Shown here: positions 1-7,367 of the stretch, one piece after another
How the letters are laid out: every line of letters begins with the position of its first letter
How positions within the stretch are numbered: the stretch's first letter is position 1
Source: Bacteroidales bacterium
Lineage (GTDB): Bacteria; Bacteroidota; Bacteroidia; Bacteroidales; UBA932
DNA length: 21,988 bases
Assembly: GCA_024681565.1 (NCBI GenBank)
Contig: JAILAO010000011.1
Coordinates: 1-21,988, forward strand
Direction: 5' to 3'
The notes under the pieces: generated by a model
What the model saw: the letters and a program-made list of their open reading frames with translations, nothing else
Told to the model about the DNA's origin: nothing
Databases searched by the model: none
Translations under genes and position numbers: made by a program

Positions 1-119
1 CGTTCGCCGGCCGTATCATCAACGGGGACGGACAGGAGGTCTGCCGGGTGAACAGTCATTGGGTAGAAAAGGAAGCCCTGCCGGACATCGCAGAAGTGAA
101 CCTGATCCGGAACAGATAG
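1..119 (+). CDS. 3' end of an unidentified protein (partial)
   Basis: An open frame enters from the left edge and ends at TAG 117-119, giving about 38 C-terminal residues that finish LPDIAEVNLIRNR. The composition is that of an ordinary soluble protein, and the frame stops just before the inverted repeat and promoter of the next gene, so it is probably a true gene end. The string with GRIINGDGQEVCRVNSHWV is reminiscent of the last strands of a hotdog-fold acyl-ACP thioesterase. Too little is present to claim that, so the product is left unnamed. An overlapping frame from 59 is judged a shadow. Confidence 0.5.
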   Translation, partial: FAGRIINGDGQEVCRVNSHWVEKEALPDIAEVNLIRNR

Positions 120-131
120 TCTTTTACACCC

Positions 132-162
132 TTGCCGGGTACGCAAAGATTTGCTATCTTTG
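132..162 (+). promoter_or_regulatory. Bacteroidota-type promoter for the Na/Pi cotransporter gene
   Basis: A -33-like TTG at 132-134 is separated by 20 bases from a consensus -7 box TATCTTTG at 155-162. Transcription would start near 168, about 27 bases before the ATG at 195. The box and spacing match the published Bacteroidota consensus (TTTG, 19-21 bases, TAnnTTTG). This supports the ATG at 195 over the in-frame TTG at 132, which would lie inside the promoter. Confidence 0.7.
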
Positions 163-171
163 CGTACCCGG
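135..171. repeat. Perfect 16-bp inverted repeat overlapping a promoter
   Basis: The left arm 135-150 (CCGGGTACGCAAAGAT) is the exact reverse complement of the right arm 156-171, with a 5-base loop TTGCT. The right arm contains most of the -7 box and the predicted transcription start. No T-tract follows, so it is not a classical intrinsic terminator. It could be an operator for a dimeric regulator, a hairpin at the 5' end of the mRNA, or a processing or termination hairpin for the upstream gene. Confidence 0.85.
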
Positions 172-194
172 ATTACAAACAATACGACTGTCAC

Positions 195-1877
195 ATGGAT
201 TATATTTCTATCTTGAAAGCGGTGCTTGCCCTGCTCTCCGGTATCGGTATATTCTTGATCGCCTGCCAGATGATGAGCTCAAACCTGGAGGCGGCCAGTT
301 CTGACAAACTCAAGAAACTCTTCGGCAAGACCTCTTCCAATCCCCTTCTGGGCGTCGGCATCGGTGCGGCCAGTACGGCGCTCATCCAAAGTTCCGGCGC
401 GACAACGGTGATGACCATCGGCTTTGTCAATGCCGGAATCATTTCGCTCTACCAGGCAGCCACGCTCATCTACGGTGCCAACATCGGTACGACCATCACC
501 GCGCAGATCGTCGCATTGGGTATGTTCGGCGGCAACGGCATTTCCACCACGCTGATATTCTCCGCTTTTGCAGGTGTAGGAGCTTTCATGGCGCTCTTTT
601 CCAAGAGCAACAGCTGGAAGACCGCCGGCGGGATCATCACCGGTTTCGGTATGCTTTTCGTCGGACTCTCGCTGATGAGCGGATCGATGGAAGCCTTTGC
701 CGCCCAGGACGCTGTCAAATCCTTTCTCGCCAGCATCACGAATCCGCTGCTCCTGGTCCTGATCGGCGCTTTGCTCACGGCCATCATCCAGAGCTCTTCC
801 GTGATGACCTCCATCGCGCTGGCGATGGTCGTCACGCAGCTGATCACACTTGACCAGGGCATCCTGCTGACCATGGGTTCCAATATCGGTTCCTGCGTCG
901 TCGCTATCCTGGCCGGCGTCACCAGCGGGTTGAACGCCCGGCGCACAGCTCTTATCCACCTGTTATTCAACTGTTTCGGTGTATTCTTATTCTTGATCAT
1001 CGGCTGGCTGATCGGGCTCTTCACGGATGGTGTCAGCTACGGATCCCTCTTTGCCAAATGGTTCCCGGGTGCACCCCAGACCCAGCTGGCCATGTTCCAC
1101 ACCTTCTTCAACACGATCACGGTCGCCGTGATGCTGCCGATGACCCGGCCGCTGGTCGATCTGGTCTGCGGTGTCCTGAAGGAGAAACCCGAGGACAAGA
1201 AGGACGCCGGACTGCAGCTTCATTTTGTCAATGAGAACATGTTGCGAACACCGGCCATCGCCGTCGGACAGGTCCGCCGGGAAATCCTCCGGATGGCGGA
1301 ACTCGCCATCGGCAATGTCGACCGGTCCCTGCACATCATCACCCGGCTGGATTTCAGCGAACAATCCGCCTTCGTCGATACGGAATCCGAACTGAACTTC
1401 ATGAACCAGTCACTGGTGGACTATGTCGTCCGCCTGTCCGAAAAGAAAGGACTCAGCGAAGACGACTACATCTACCTGTCCACGACCTATCGCTCCGTCC
1501 GGGACCTGGAGCGTATCGGGGACTATGCGGAGAACATTGTGGAGTACGCCGAAGCCCTGAACGAATCCCAGCAGCATTTCTCCGACGACGCGCTCTACGA
1601 AATCAGTCAGCTGAAGGCCATCCTGCACCAGCTTTATGACCAGACCATCATCGCCTATCGCGACCGGGATTTCGGTGCCCTGGCACAGGCCAACGCCATC
1701 GAGGAACAGACTGACGATTACACCAAGATGATGGAAGACAATCACATCAAACGCCTGGAACAAGGCGTCTGCACGGCCGTTGTCGGAGCCCAGTACCTGT
1801 CGCTCTCGTCCAACGTCGAGCGTATCGCCGACCACATGATCAACGTCGCCAAGTCCATCCGCGTCTTCAAAGGCTGA
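195..1877 (+). CDS. Na+/phosphate cotransporter family protein with C-terminal PhoU-like domain
   Basis: This 560-residue inner-membrane protein is predicted to import inorganic phosphate with sodium (NptA/YjbB type). Two inverted Na/Pi-cotransporter repeats are visible. The first carries TALIQSSGATT around residues 61-71 and the second TAIIQSSSVMT around 195-205. The paired QSS motifs are the family hallmark of the substrate and ion site. About eight to nine hydrophobic segments cover residues 5-330, followed by a soluble helical PhoU-like domain at roughly 355-555, which in related proteins is thought to regulate transport. The ATG at 195 is chosen because a promoter box occupies 155-162; the frame also reads from a TTG at 132. 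The next gene starts one base after the stop, so the two are almost certainly co-transcribed. Family assignment is firm; substrate direction and control are inferred. Confidence 0.93.
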   Translation: MDYISILKAVLALLSGIGIFLIACQMMSSNLEAASSDKLKKLFGKTSSNPLLGVGIGAASTALIQSSGATTVMTIGFVNAGIISLYQAATLIYGANIGTTITAQIVALGMFGGNGISTTLIFSAFAGVGAFMALFSKSNSWKTAGGIITGFGMLFVGLSLMSGSMEAFAAQDAVKSFLASITNPLLLVLIGALLTAIIQSSSVMTSIALAMVVTQLITLDQGILLTMGSNIGSCVVAILAGVTSGLNARRTALIHLLFNCFGVFLFLIIGWLIGLFTDGVSYGSLFAKWFPGAPQTQLAMFHTFFNTITVAVMLPMTRPLVDLVCGVLKEKPEDKKDAGLQLHFVNENMLRTPAIAVGQVRREILRMAELAIGNVDRSLHIITRLDFSEQSAFVDTESELNFMNQSLVDYVVRLSEKKGLSEDDYIYLSTTYRSVRDLERIGDYAENIVEYAEALNESQQHFSDDALYEISQLKAILHQLYDQTIIAYRDRDFGALAQANAIEEQTDDYTKMMEDNHIKRLEQGVCTAVVGAQYLSLSSNVERIADHMINVAKSIRVFKG

Positions 1878-1878
1878 T

Positions 1879-3135
1879 ATGAGAAAAACACTCCCTGTCC
1901 TGCTGCTCATACTGTCGGTCATTACGTGCGGAGCACAGCAGGTTCCGGCCTTCGAGCAACTGAAGGCCGATCCGATGAAGGCCTACGGCAACGATTATCC
2001 CTACCTGTTCGAAGAGACAGCGCAGACCCGTGCGCCACGTGGCTACAAGCCCTTCTACATCAGCCATTACGCCCGGCATGGCTCACGTTATTATTGGAAT
2101 GCGAGTCTCTACCGGCAGCTGGACACCCTGATGCGCCGGGCGCACGCGCAGCATCAGCTCACGCCGGAGGGAGAGCGTTTCTATGAACGTTTCACGGCGG
2201 CGGAGGCCGAACTGATGACGGGTATCAGCGAACTCACCCAGCGCGGCTGGGACCAGCACCAGGCCATCGCCCGGACCATGTACAGGCGTTTCCCCGAAGT
2301 TTTCCGCAAAGGCGGGAATATCCTGGCCATCTCCTCGCTATCCGGCCGCTGCGTGCTGAGCATGTCCGCCTTCTGCCAGGAGCTGGTGCAATGCAATCCC
2401 GCCCTCGAGATCCGGGAGCAATCTTCCCGCTTCACCCTGGACGGGGTCGTGCCTGATGACGATGAGAATCCCCACAAAAGGGATTTCCCGAAGGCGACGC
2501 CCCGTTATGAAAAGAACCGGACCCTGTTCACCGGCGACGACTCGCTGCAGGACAAGATCATCCGGCGCGTCTTCACGAGCACCGAGGGGCTGCCGGACGA
2601 GCGGCGCATCGCCGGCGACCTGATCAACCTCTACACTTCCCTCCCCAATATCGGCCACGAAGGGATGATGGGCAACATCATTACCGATCAGGAAATCGTG
2701 GACCGCTGGGAGGCCTCCAACCTGGGGGCGTATTCCTGGGTCTTCTCCAAACAGTATATGATGATCCCCATCCTCGAGGACATCATCCGCAAGACGGACG
2801 CCGTCCTGGACGGAAACAGCGACCGTGTCGCCGACCTCCGTTTCGGCCATGACGGCTGCATCGGACCGCTGACGGTCCTGATGGGCCTCAACGGCGCAGA
2901 CCTGGATCCCGAAGACCCGTACAAAGTCAAGGATGTCTATCAGAACTGGCAGACCTGCAAGGCCTCCAACATCCAGTTGATCTTCTACCGCAGCCGCCAG
3001 GCAGGCGCTCCTGTCCTGGTCAAATGCCTGCTGAACGGATCGGAAGCCCGGCTCCCGGTCGAGACGGACCATTTTCCCTACTACCGCTGGAGCGACGTAC
3101 GCAGTTTCTACCTGGCCCGCTGCAATCCGTCCTGA
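1879..3135 (+). CDS. Exported histidine-type acid phosphatase (branch 2 / phytase-like)
   Basis: A 418-residue member of the histidine phosphatase superfamily, branch 2, which hydrolyses phosphomonoesters through a phosphohistidine intermediate. The catalytic motif RHGSR is at residues 66-70 (within ISHYARHGSRYYW), giving the nucleophilic His67. The HD pair of the proton donor motif is at H324-D325 (LRFGHDG); this is the HD form, not the HAE form of MINPP-type inositol-polyphosphate phosphatases. An N-terminal hydrophobic signal (MRKTLPVLLLILSVITCGAQ) suggests Sec export. The VITC sequence is a poor lipobox because Thr precedes Cys, so cleavage after GA is more likely. Separation from the Na/Pi transporter by one base implies an operon in which released phosphate is taken up. 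The substrate (sugar phosphate, phytate or other) cannot be told from sequence. The C-terminus (YYRWSDVRSFYLA) looks complete. Confidence 0.9.
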   Translation: MRKTLPVLLLILSVITCGAQQVPAFEQLKADPMKAYGNDYPYLFEETAQTRAPRGYKPFYISHYARHGSRYYWNASLYRQLDTLMRRAHAQHQLTPEGERFYERFTAAEAELMTGISELTQRGWDQHQAIARTMYRRFPEVFRKGGNILAISSLSGRCVLSMSAFCQELVQCNPALEIREQSSRFTLDGVVPDDDENPHKRDFPKATPRYEKNRTLFTGDDSLQDKIIRRVFTSTEGLPDERRIAGDLINLYTSLPNIGHEGMMGNIITDQEIVDRWEASNLGAYSWVFSKQYMMIPILEDIIRKTDAVLDGNSDRVADLRFGHDGCIGPLTVLMGLNGADLDPEDPYKVKDVYQNWQTCKASNIQLIFYRSRQAGAPVLVKCLLNGSEARLPVETDHFPYYRWSDVRSFYLARCNPS

Positions 3136-3263
3136 CCCTCCGGCCGGTTGGCATCTCCGACGTCGATTTCGAGACAGTCTGGGGCCAGGGGCATACGCAG
3201 GCCGAGGATACAGGCAGCGGCAGTTCCAACTTGATCGAATGGATCGAAAAATGCTGTGAATAA
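3136..3263 (+). pseudogene. Orphan C-terminal remnant of an alpha/beta-hydrolase (esterase-like)
   Basis: Immediately after the phosphatase stop, in another frame, about 42 codons read as protein and end at TAA 3261-3263. Key parts are VDFETVWGQGHTQAEDTG and NLIEWIEKCCE. A GHT motif followed by an acidic AED turn and a final amphipathic helix ending in CC resembles the catalytic-histidine tail of feruloyl-esterase/tannase-like alpha/beta hydrolases of this phylum. There is no start codon, signal peptide, nucleophile motif or upstream body: in this frame the DNA before about 3132 is phosphatase coding sequence. I read it as the leftover 3' end of a deleted gene. The alternative is a chance open frame in intergenic DNA. 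Confidence 0.45.
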
Positions 3264-3270
3264 TTTTTCA

Positions 3271-3278
3271 TATCTTTG
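3271..3278 (+). promoter_or_regulatory. -7 box (TATCTTTG) for the acetyltransferase gene
   Basis: A perfect TATCTTTG lies 22 bases before the ATG at 3301. No convincing TTG sits 19-21 bases upstream, so the -33 element is weak. The leader is short and A-rich (AAGAAACAGA) with no Shine-Dalgarno sequence. Confidence 0.6.
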
Positions 3279-3300
3279 AAGGCACAGAACAAGAAACAGA

Positions 3301-3753
3301 ATGGCAGCCATACTGCACAGCAAGACCTTCAAAGAACTGACACCGGAGGAGTTGTACGAACTTCTGCGGATCCGCAGCGAGGTATTCGTCGTGGAGCAGG
3401 ACTGCGTCTATCAAGACCTCGACGGCGACGACCAGGCTTCCCTCCATCTCTGGCTTACGGAGGGAGACAGGGTCGTCGCCCTCTGCCGGGTCTGCCCGGC
3501 AGGCACCCACATGGCCGCCGTCTCCATCGGCAGGGTCATCACGACGGAAAGAGTGAAAGGCTATGGGAAGCAAATCATGCTGGAAGGCATCGAAGCAGCC
3601 CGGAAGCACTTCAGGGCCAGGACGATCGACATCGAGGCTCAGCAGTATGCCAAGGGTTTCTATGAGCAGGTCGGATTCCGTCAATCCTCTGAGCCTTTTA
3701 TCCTGGACGGGATCCCCCACATCAGGATGACCTGGCAGGAACCGCGGGAATAG
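3301..3753 (+). CDS. elaA: GNAT family N-acetyltransferase, ElaA-like
   Basis: A 150-residue soluble GCN5-related acetyltransferase of the ElaA group. The N-terminal stretch LRIRSEVFVVEQDCVYQDLD at about residues 23-42 is diagnostic for ElaA proteins. It is followed by a GNAT core with the acetyl-CoA site around VSIGRVITTERVKGYGKQIM (about 76-95; the usual R/QxxGxG/A reads RVKGYGK). The length is typical of the family. The acceptor substrate is unknown in the family generally. The gene has its own -7 box and ends two bases from the convergent BCCT transporter gene, so it looks monocistronic. Confidence 0.88.
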   Translation: MAAILHSKTFKELTPEELYELLRIRSEVFVVEQDCVYQDLDGDDQASLHLWLTEGDRVVALCRVCPAGTHMAAVSIGRVITTERVKGYGKQIMLEGIEAARKHFRARTIDIEAQQYAKGFYEQVGFRQSSEPFILDGIPHIRMTWQEPRE

Positions 3754-3755
3754 CG

Positions 3756-5765
3756 CTACTCGACGGTACGCTTCTTATCCAGGAACATCATCGCCTTTTC
3801 TTCGTCAGCAACGATGCTGAGGAAACGGTCGTACTCCCGCAGGACGTCCGCGATGATCTCTTCCTCGCCCAGATACTGGATATCATTGCCCGCCCTTCCG
3901 TCGCTGAAATACGTAATGGGCACGTACTGGGTATTGTTATCCACGTCCGGCGTATTGTCATCATCGATCAGATAGTCCGAAATGGCCCGCTTCTCAGCCG
4001 CCACGCCATAGCGGAAGTTCCAGATCTGGTCGTGCGGGATCTCCAGCTCGATGGAGAGTTTCCCCTTCTTGCCGTCGTGGATCTCCGCGTCGATGCCGTT
4101 CCTGGAAAGTTCTTCTTTCAAGGACATGAACGCCGGGCGGACCTTCTCCGAGAAGAAATTCTGGATATCCGTTCTCTGATGGAACGTGATAATCTGACCA
4201 AGCCGTTCACGCCAATGCTCACCGTCCCAATTGCGGCTGCCGTACGGAAGTTTGGCTGTACGGTATTTCTCGTCCGTGGAAAGGGCTTTCATCAGGCAGA
4301 AGCACAGCAGGAGCATGATCAACCCGAACGGGAGGGCCGAAACCAGGGTCATGGTCTGCAAGGACTGGATGCCGCCGGCATAGATCAAAGACATGGAGAT
4401 AACGGCGAGCAACACGCCCCAGAAGGCGTTCTGCCAACGCGGTGCATTGGGTTTGTTTCCGGACGCGATGCTGTTCATCACCAGAATGCCGGAATCGGCG
4501 GAAGTAACGAAGAATACCACGATCATCATCAGGGCCAGCACACAGAGCGGCTTGGACAGCGGGAATTCTTCAAAGAAGCGGAACAGCAGGATATCCGCCT
4601 GGTCCGCGATGGCCGAAAGCGCACCGCCCGCCTGATGCGAATCCATCCAGATCGCACCGTTGCCGAATACGGTCATCCAGAGGAAAATGAACAGCGACGG
4701 TACCAGCAAGACCGCCAGGATATACTCGCGGATGGTACGGCCCTTGGAGATACGGGCGATGAAAAGACCGACGAAAGGGGCCCAGCTGATCCACCAGGCC
4801 CAGTACATCACCGTCCAGTTGGTAAACCATTCGCGCCCTTCGCTCTCGAATGCAAAAGTATTGAAAGTCAAATCGATAAACTGGCCCATGTAATGCCCGA
4901 TCCCCTCGCTGAAAGCACTCAGCAGGAAGGTGGTGGGCCCCAGCACCAGGATGAGAAGCATGAGGAAGATGCTCAGTCCGAGATTGATTTCGCTCAGTCG
5001 TTTCACTCCTTTGTTCAGTCCGGCCACCGCGGAAGCGATGGCGGCGGAAATCACGACGACGATAATGATACTCTGGAAGAGGAAACTGGATTCTTTCAGG
5101 ACGCCCAGGTGGACCAGACCGGCATTCAGCTGCATGACACCCAGCCCCAGGGAGGTGGCGATACCGAAGAAAGTGCTGACCAGGGTAAACACATCGACGA
5201 TATTGCCGACCGGTCCATTGATCTTTTCTTTCAACAGGGGGTACAGGCCGCTGCGTACCGCCAGGGGGAGTTTGTAGCGGAAAGAGAAATAGGCCAGGAT
5301 CAGCCCCATCACCCCGAAGATGCTCCAGGCATGGATCCCCCAATGGAAGAATGTAGCCAGCTGGGCCTCCTTGGCAGGATTGTCCGTGTCAGGCATGGCA
5401 GGACTCACATAATGGGACATCGGCTCTGCAACGCCATAGTACATCAAACCGATTCCCATCCCGGCGGCAAAAAGCATCGCGATCCAGGAAAAGAAGCCGT
5501 ATTGCGGTTCGGAATTGTCGGCGCCCAGACGGATGTTTCCGTATTTGCTGAACGCCAGAACCAATTGGAACAGCACGAAAAAAGAAACCAATAAAATGTA
5601 GATCCAGCTTAAATCCTTATATATCCCTTGTTGGATACGTCCGAGAAGATTTTGTGTGGCATCCGGGAAAAAAGCGCAGAGAAGCGACAGGATAATGAGA
5701 ACGGATAAGCCGGGAATGATGATGCTTTTTGAAAAATTGGTTCTGATTCGTGCAGGATTAGGCAT
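3756..5765 (-). CDS. betT: BCCT family betaine/choline/carnitine transporter, BetT-like
   Basis: A 669-residue inner-membrane transporter of quaternary ammonium osmolytes. BCCT hallmarks are clear: GMGIGLMYYGVAEP at residues 102-115 and the tryptophan-rich segment YWAWWISWAPFVGLF at about 321-335, followed by ARISKGRTIREY. Twelve hydrophobic segments lie between about 15 and 520. They precede a hydrophilic C-terminal domain of about 150 residues (about 520-669), as in proton-coupled BetT proteins of similar total length. In those, the tail senses osmotic stress. ATG 5765 (MPNPARIRTN) is chosen over an in-frame TTG at 5798, because that TTG sits inside the -7 box. No choline oxidation or betaine reductase genes are nearby, so uptake for osmoprotection is the likeliest role. 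The exact substrate, and hence the symbol, is tentative. Confidence 0.9.
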   Translation of the reverse strand: MPNPARIRTNFSKSIIIPGLSVLIILSLLCAFFPDATQNLLGRIQQGIYKDLSWIYILLVSFFVLFQLVLAFSKYGNIRLGADNSEPQYGFFSWIAMLFAAGMGIGLMYYGVAEPMSHYVSPAMPDTDNPAKEAQLATFFHWGIHAWSIFGVMGLILAYFSFRYKLPLAVRSGLYPLLKEKINGPVGNIVDVFTLVSTFFGIATSLGLGVMQLNAGLVHLGVLKESSFLFQSIIIVVVISAAIASAVAGLNKGVKRLSEINLGLSIFLMLLILVLGPTTFLLSAFSEGIGHYMGQFIDLTFNTFAFESEGREWFTNWTVMYWAWWISWAPFVGLFIARISKGRTIREYILAVLLVPSLFIFLWMTVFGNGAIWMDSHQAGGALSAIADQADILLFRFFEEFPLSKPLCVLALMMIVVFFVTSADSGILVMNSIASGNKPNAPRWQNAFWGVLLAVISMSLIYAGGIQSLQTMTLVSALPFGLIMLLLCFCLMKALSTDEKYRTAKLPYGSRNWDGEHWRERLGQIITFHQRTDIQNFFSEKVRPAFMSLKEELSRNGIDAEIHDGKKGKLSIELEIPHDQIWNFRYGVAAEKRAISDYLIDDDNTPDVDNNTQYVPITYFSDGRAGNDIQYLGEEEIIADVLREYDRFLSIVADEEKAMMFLDKKRTVE

Positions 5766-5795
5766 AGGCAAGACTATTGAAACTGTCAACTGATA

Positions 5796-5803
5796 CAAAG
5801 ATA
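5796..5803 (-). promoter_or_regulatory. -7 box for the BCCT transporter gene
   Basis: CAAAGATA on the plus strand is TATCTTTG on the minus strand, 30 bases upstream of the ATG at 5765. No clear -33 TTG is seen at the expected distance, where the DNA is a run of A with GC-rich flanks. Confidence 0.6.
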
Positions 5804-5875
5804 ATCATTTTCTGCCTCTTTTGAAAAAACGCCCGACTCCGGAGCAACGGGAGCGATGTGATGAATGGAAATAAA

Positions 5876-5904
5876 ATCGCAATAAATGAGGATTTATTTG
5901 CGAT
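5876..5904. repeat. Imperfect inverted repeat upstream of the methyltransferase pair
   Basis: Left arm ATCGCAATAAAT (5876-5887) and right arm ATTTATTTGCGAT (5892-5904) are reverse complements apart from one extra T, with a 4-base spacer GAGG. It ends 11 bases before the -7 box at 5916, so it covers the upstream half of the promoter. This suggests an operator, but no regulator gene is adjacent. Confidence 0.6.
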
Positions 5905-5915
5905 ATTATATACTC

Positions 5916-5923
5916 TATCTTTG
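5916..5923 (+). promoter_or_regulatory. -7 box for the methyltransferase pair
   Basis: TATCTTTG lies 19 bases before the ATG at 5943. A TTTG at 5897-5900 is only 15 bases upstream, shorter than the usual 19-21, so the -33 element is uncertain. The rest of the roughly 140-base gap from 5804 holds only the inverted repeat and AT-rich DNA. Confidence 0.6.
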
Positions 5924-5942
5924 CTTAGATTAATTCACAAAG

Positions 5943-6569
5943 ATGGGACTTCTCAGCAAATTCTTCAGCAACACCCGGAAACCGGAAGGGTTTTTGGGAA
6001 AGATCATGGTAAACGGAATGAACTCCGGCTCGCACGCCGCCCTCGCCAATTGGGGCCTTGATTACATCAAGGTACCGGAAGAAGGCGAACTGCTGGACAT
6101 CGGCTGCGGCGGAGGTGCCAACCTCGCCCGCCTGATGGAACGCAGCGGCCGGGCAAAGGCCACGGGCGTGGATTATTCCACCGTGTCTGTGGAAAAATCC
6201 CGGAAAACCAATGCCCGTGCTATCGGGAATGGCCGCTGCAAGGTCCTGGAGGCCAGTGTCTCTTCGCTGCCCTTCTCCGACGGCACATTTGCCCTGGCCA
6301 CCGCTTTCGAGACCGTCTATTTCTGGCCGGAGATCGAAAAGAGCTTTGCCGAAGTACTGCGCGTGCTCGCCCCGGGCGGCCGTTTTCTGATCGTCAACGA
6401 AGACGACGGTCTGACCGGCGCCAATGAAAAATGGGAAAAACTCATCGACGGCATGCATACCTACACGCCGGACGAGCTGCTGGCCCATCTCAACGCCGCC
6501 GGGTTCAAAGACATCCAGATTTACCGGAACGAGTCCAAACGCTGGCTGGCCGTCACGGCGACAAAATAA
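5943..6569 (+). CDS. Class I SAM-dependent methyltransferase
   Basis: A 208-residue soluble methyltransferase with the Rossmann-like SAM-binding motif ELLDIGCGGGANLARL at residues 49-64. An acidic position follows at the end of strand 2 (TGVDYSTVSVEKS), then LAPGGRFLIVNED further on. It belongs to the broad methyltransferase type 11/25 (UbiE-like) group; the acceptor is not predictable. It has its own promoter box and an upstream inverted repeat. A second methyltransferase follows after 10 bases, so the two form a likely operon. The two proteins share the same fold order but differ enough that they are at best old paralogues. Confidence 0.88.
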   Translation: MGLLSKFFSNTRKPEGFLGKIMVNGMNSGSHAALANWGLDYIKVPEEGELLDIGCGGGANLARLMERSGRAKATGVDYSTVSVEKSRKTNARAIGNGRCKVLEASVSSLPFSDGTFALATAFETVYFWPEIEKSFAEVLRVLAPGGRFLIVNEDDGLTGANEKWEKLIDGMHTYTPDELLAHLNAAGFKDIQIYRNESKRWLAVTATK

Positions 6570-6579
6570 AGTTCAGAAT

Positions 6580-7362
6580 ATGTCCAATATAGAAAAACCG
6601 GATTACGGAAACTGGGTTCCCGTCAAAATGCTTGTAATGATCGCGGCATGCGTCGTGCTTTCCCTCGTTTTACTTGTTCTTTCTCTCTCCTTACACTGGC
6701 ACTGGATCTGGACCGTCGCCGGAGCCCTCGCTACGCTTGGGTTTCTTTGCTTTTTTGGCTACATGTTCGCCTTTCATCATAGTTTCGCTCATGGGATTAT
6801 GGAGAAGGTGCATGTATTTGTCAAAAAACAGCTCCGGTGGAACGGCAAGGGCCGTCTCCTGGATGTGGGATGCGGAGCCGGAGCACTGACCGTCCGCTGT
6901 GCCAAGACATGGCCGGAGGCACAATGCACAGGCATTGACTACTGGGGAGCCAGCTGGGACTACAGCAAGAAAATGTGCGAGCGGAACGCCCGCGCGGAAG
7001 GGGTTGCAGACAGGTGCAGCTTCCAAAAAGGAGATGCCAATCACCTGGACTTTCCGGACGGGACATTTGATGCCGTCGTGAGCAACTTCGTCTATCACGA
7101 AGTGCGCAACAATCCGGACAAGGAAGCCCTGATCAAAGAAACCCTCCGGGTTCTGAAAAAAGGCGGCGTTTTTGCACTGCAGGATCTCTTCGGGCAGCAG
7201 TCCGTCTACGGCGACTTCGAGGCAACCGTCGAACATCTGAAGAACGAAGGTATTTCCGAAATCCACTACATCAAGAATACGGAGAAAAGTATTCCGGTCC
7301 CCGGCTGGATGGCCATCCCGGGCATGCTGGCGGACATCGGGCTCATCTATGGCAGGAAATAG
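6580..7362 (+). CDS. Membrane-anchored class I SAM-dependent methyltransferase
   Basis: A 260-residue protein with two N-terminal hydrophobic segments (about residues 16-38 and 43-64), then a cytoplasmic methyltransferase domain. The SAM motif RLLDVGCGAGALTVRC is at 92-107, followed by CTGIDYWG and later FDAVVSNFVYHEVRN and LKKGGVFALQD. Two close hydrophobic segments form a hairpin that would place the catalytic domain on the inner face of the membrane, so a lipid, quinone or membrane-associated acceptor is plausible but unproven. The start is ATG 6580 (MSNIEKPDYG); an in-frame start at 6424 would overlap the previous gene by about 145 bases and encode no recognisable sequence. The stop is five bases from the convergent metallophosphoesterase gene. 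Confidence 0.87.
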   Translation: MSNIEKPDYGNWVPVKMLVMIAACVVLSLVLLVLSLSLHWHWIWTVAGALATLGFLCFFGYMFAFHHSFAHGIMEKVHVFVKKQLRWNGKGRLLDVGCGAGALTVRCAKTWPEAQCTGIDYWGASWDYSKKMCERNARAEGVADRCSFQKGDANHLDFPDGTFDAVVSNFVYHEVRNNPDKEALIKETLRVLKKGGVFALQDLFGQQSVYGDFEATVEHLKNEGISEIHYIKNTEKSIPVPGWMAIPGMLADIGLIYGRK

Positions 7363-7367
7363 ACCTG

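Noticed and set aside
132..194. 21-codon upstream extension of the Na/Pi cotransporter from a TTG start
   Set aside because: It would be translated from the promoter and palindrome itself; the ATG at 195 begins directly before the first membrane segment.
59..304. Open frame of 81 codons across the intergenic region
   Set aside because: It overlaps the preceding gene end, the promoter and the transporter start, and has no recognisable sequence.
3136..3263. Reading the segment as a frameshifted continuation of the phosphatase
   Set aside because: The phosphatase already ends with a family-typical YYRWSDV tail, and the extra segment looks like a different fold.
4032..5594. 520-codon open frame antisense to the BCCT transporter
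   Set aside because: The BCCT gene on the minus strand has unambiguous family motifs; the antisense frame is a high-GC codon-bias artefact rich in Gln, His, Asp and Arg.
5858..6061. 67-codon frame before and overlapping the first methyltransferase
   Set aside because: It spans the inverted repeat and promoter and overlaps the methyltransferase in another frame.
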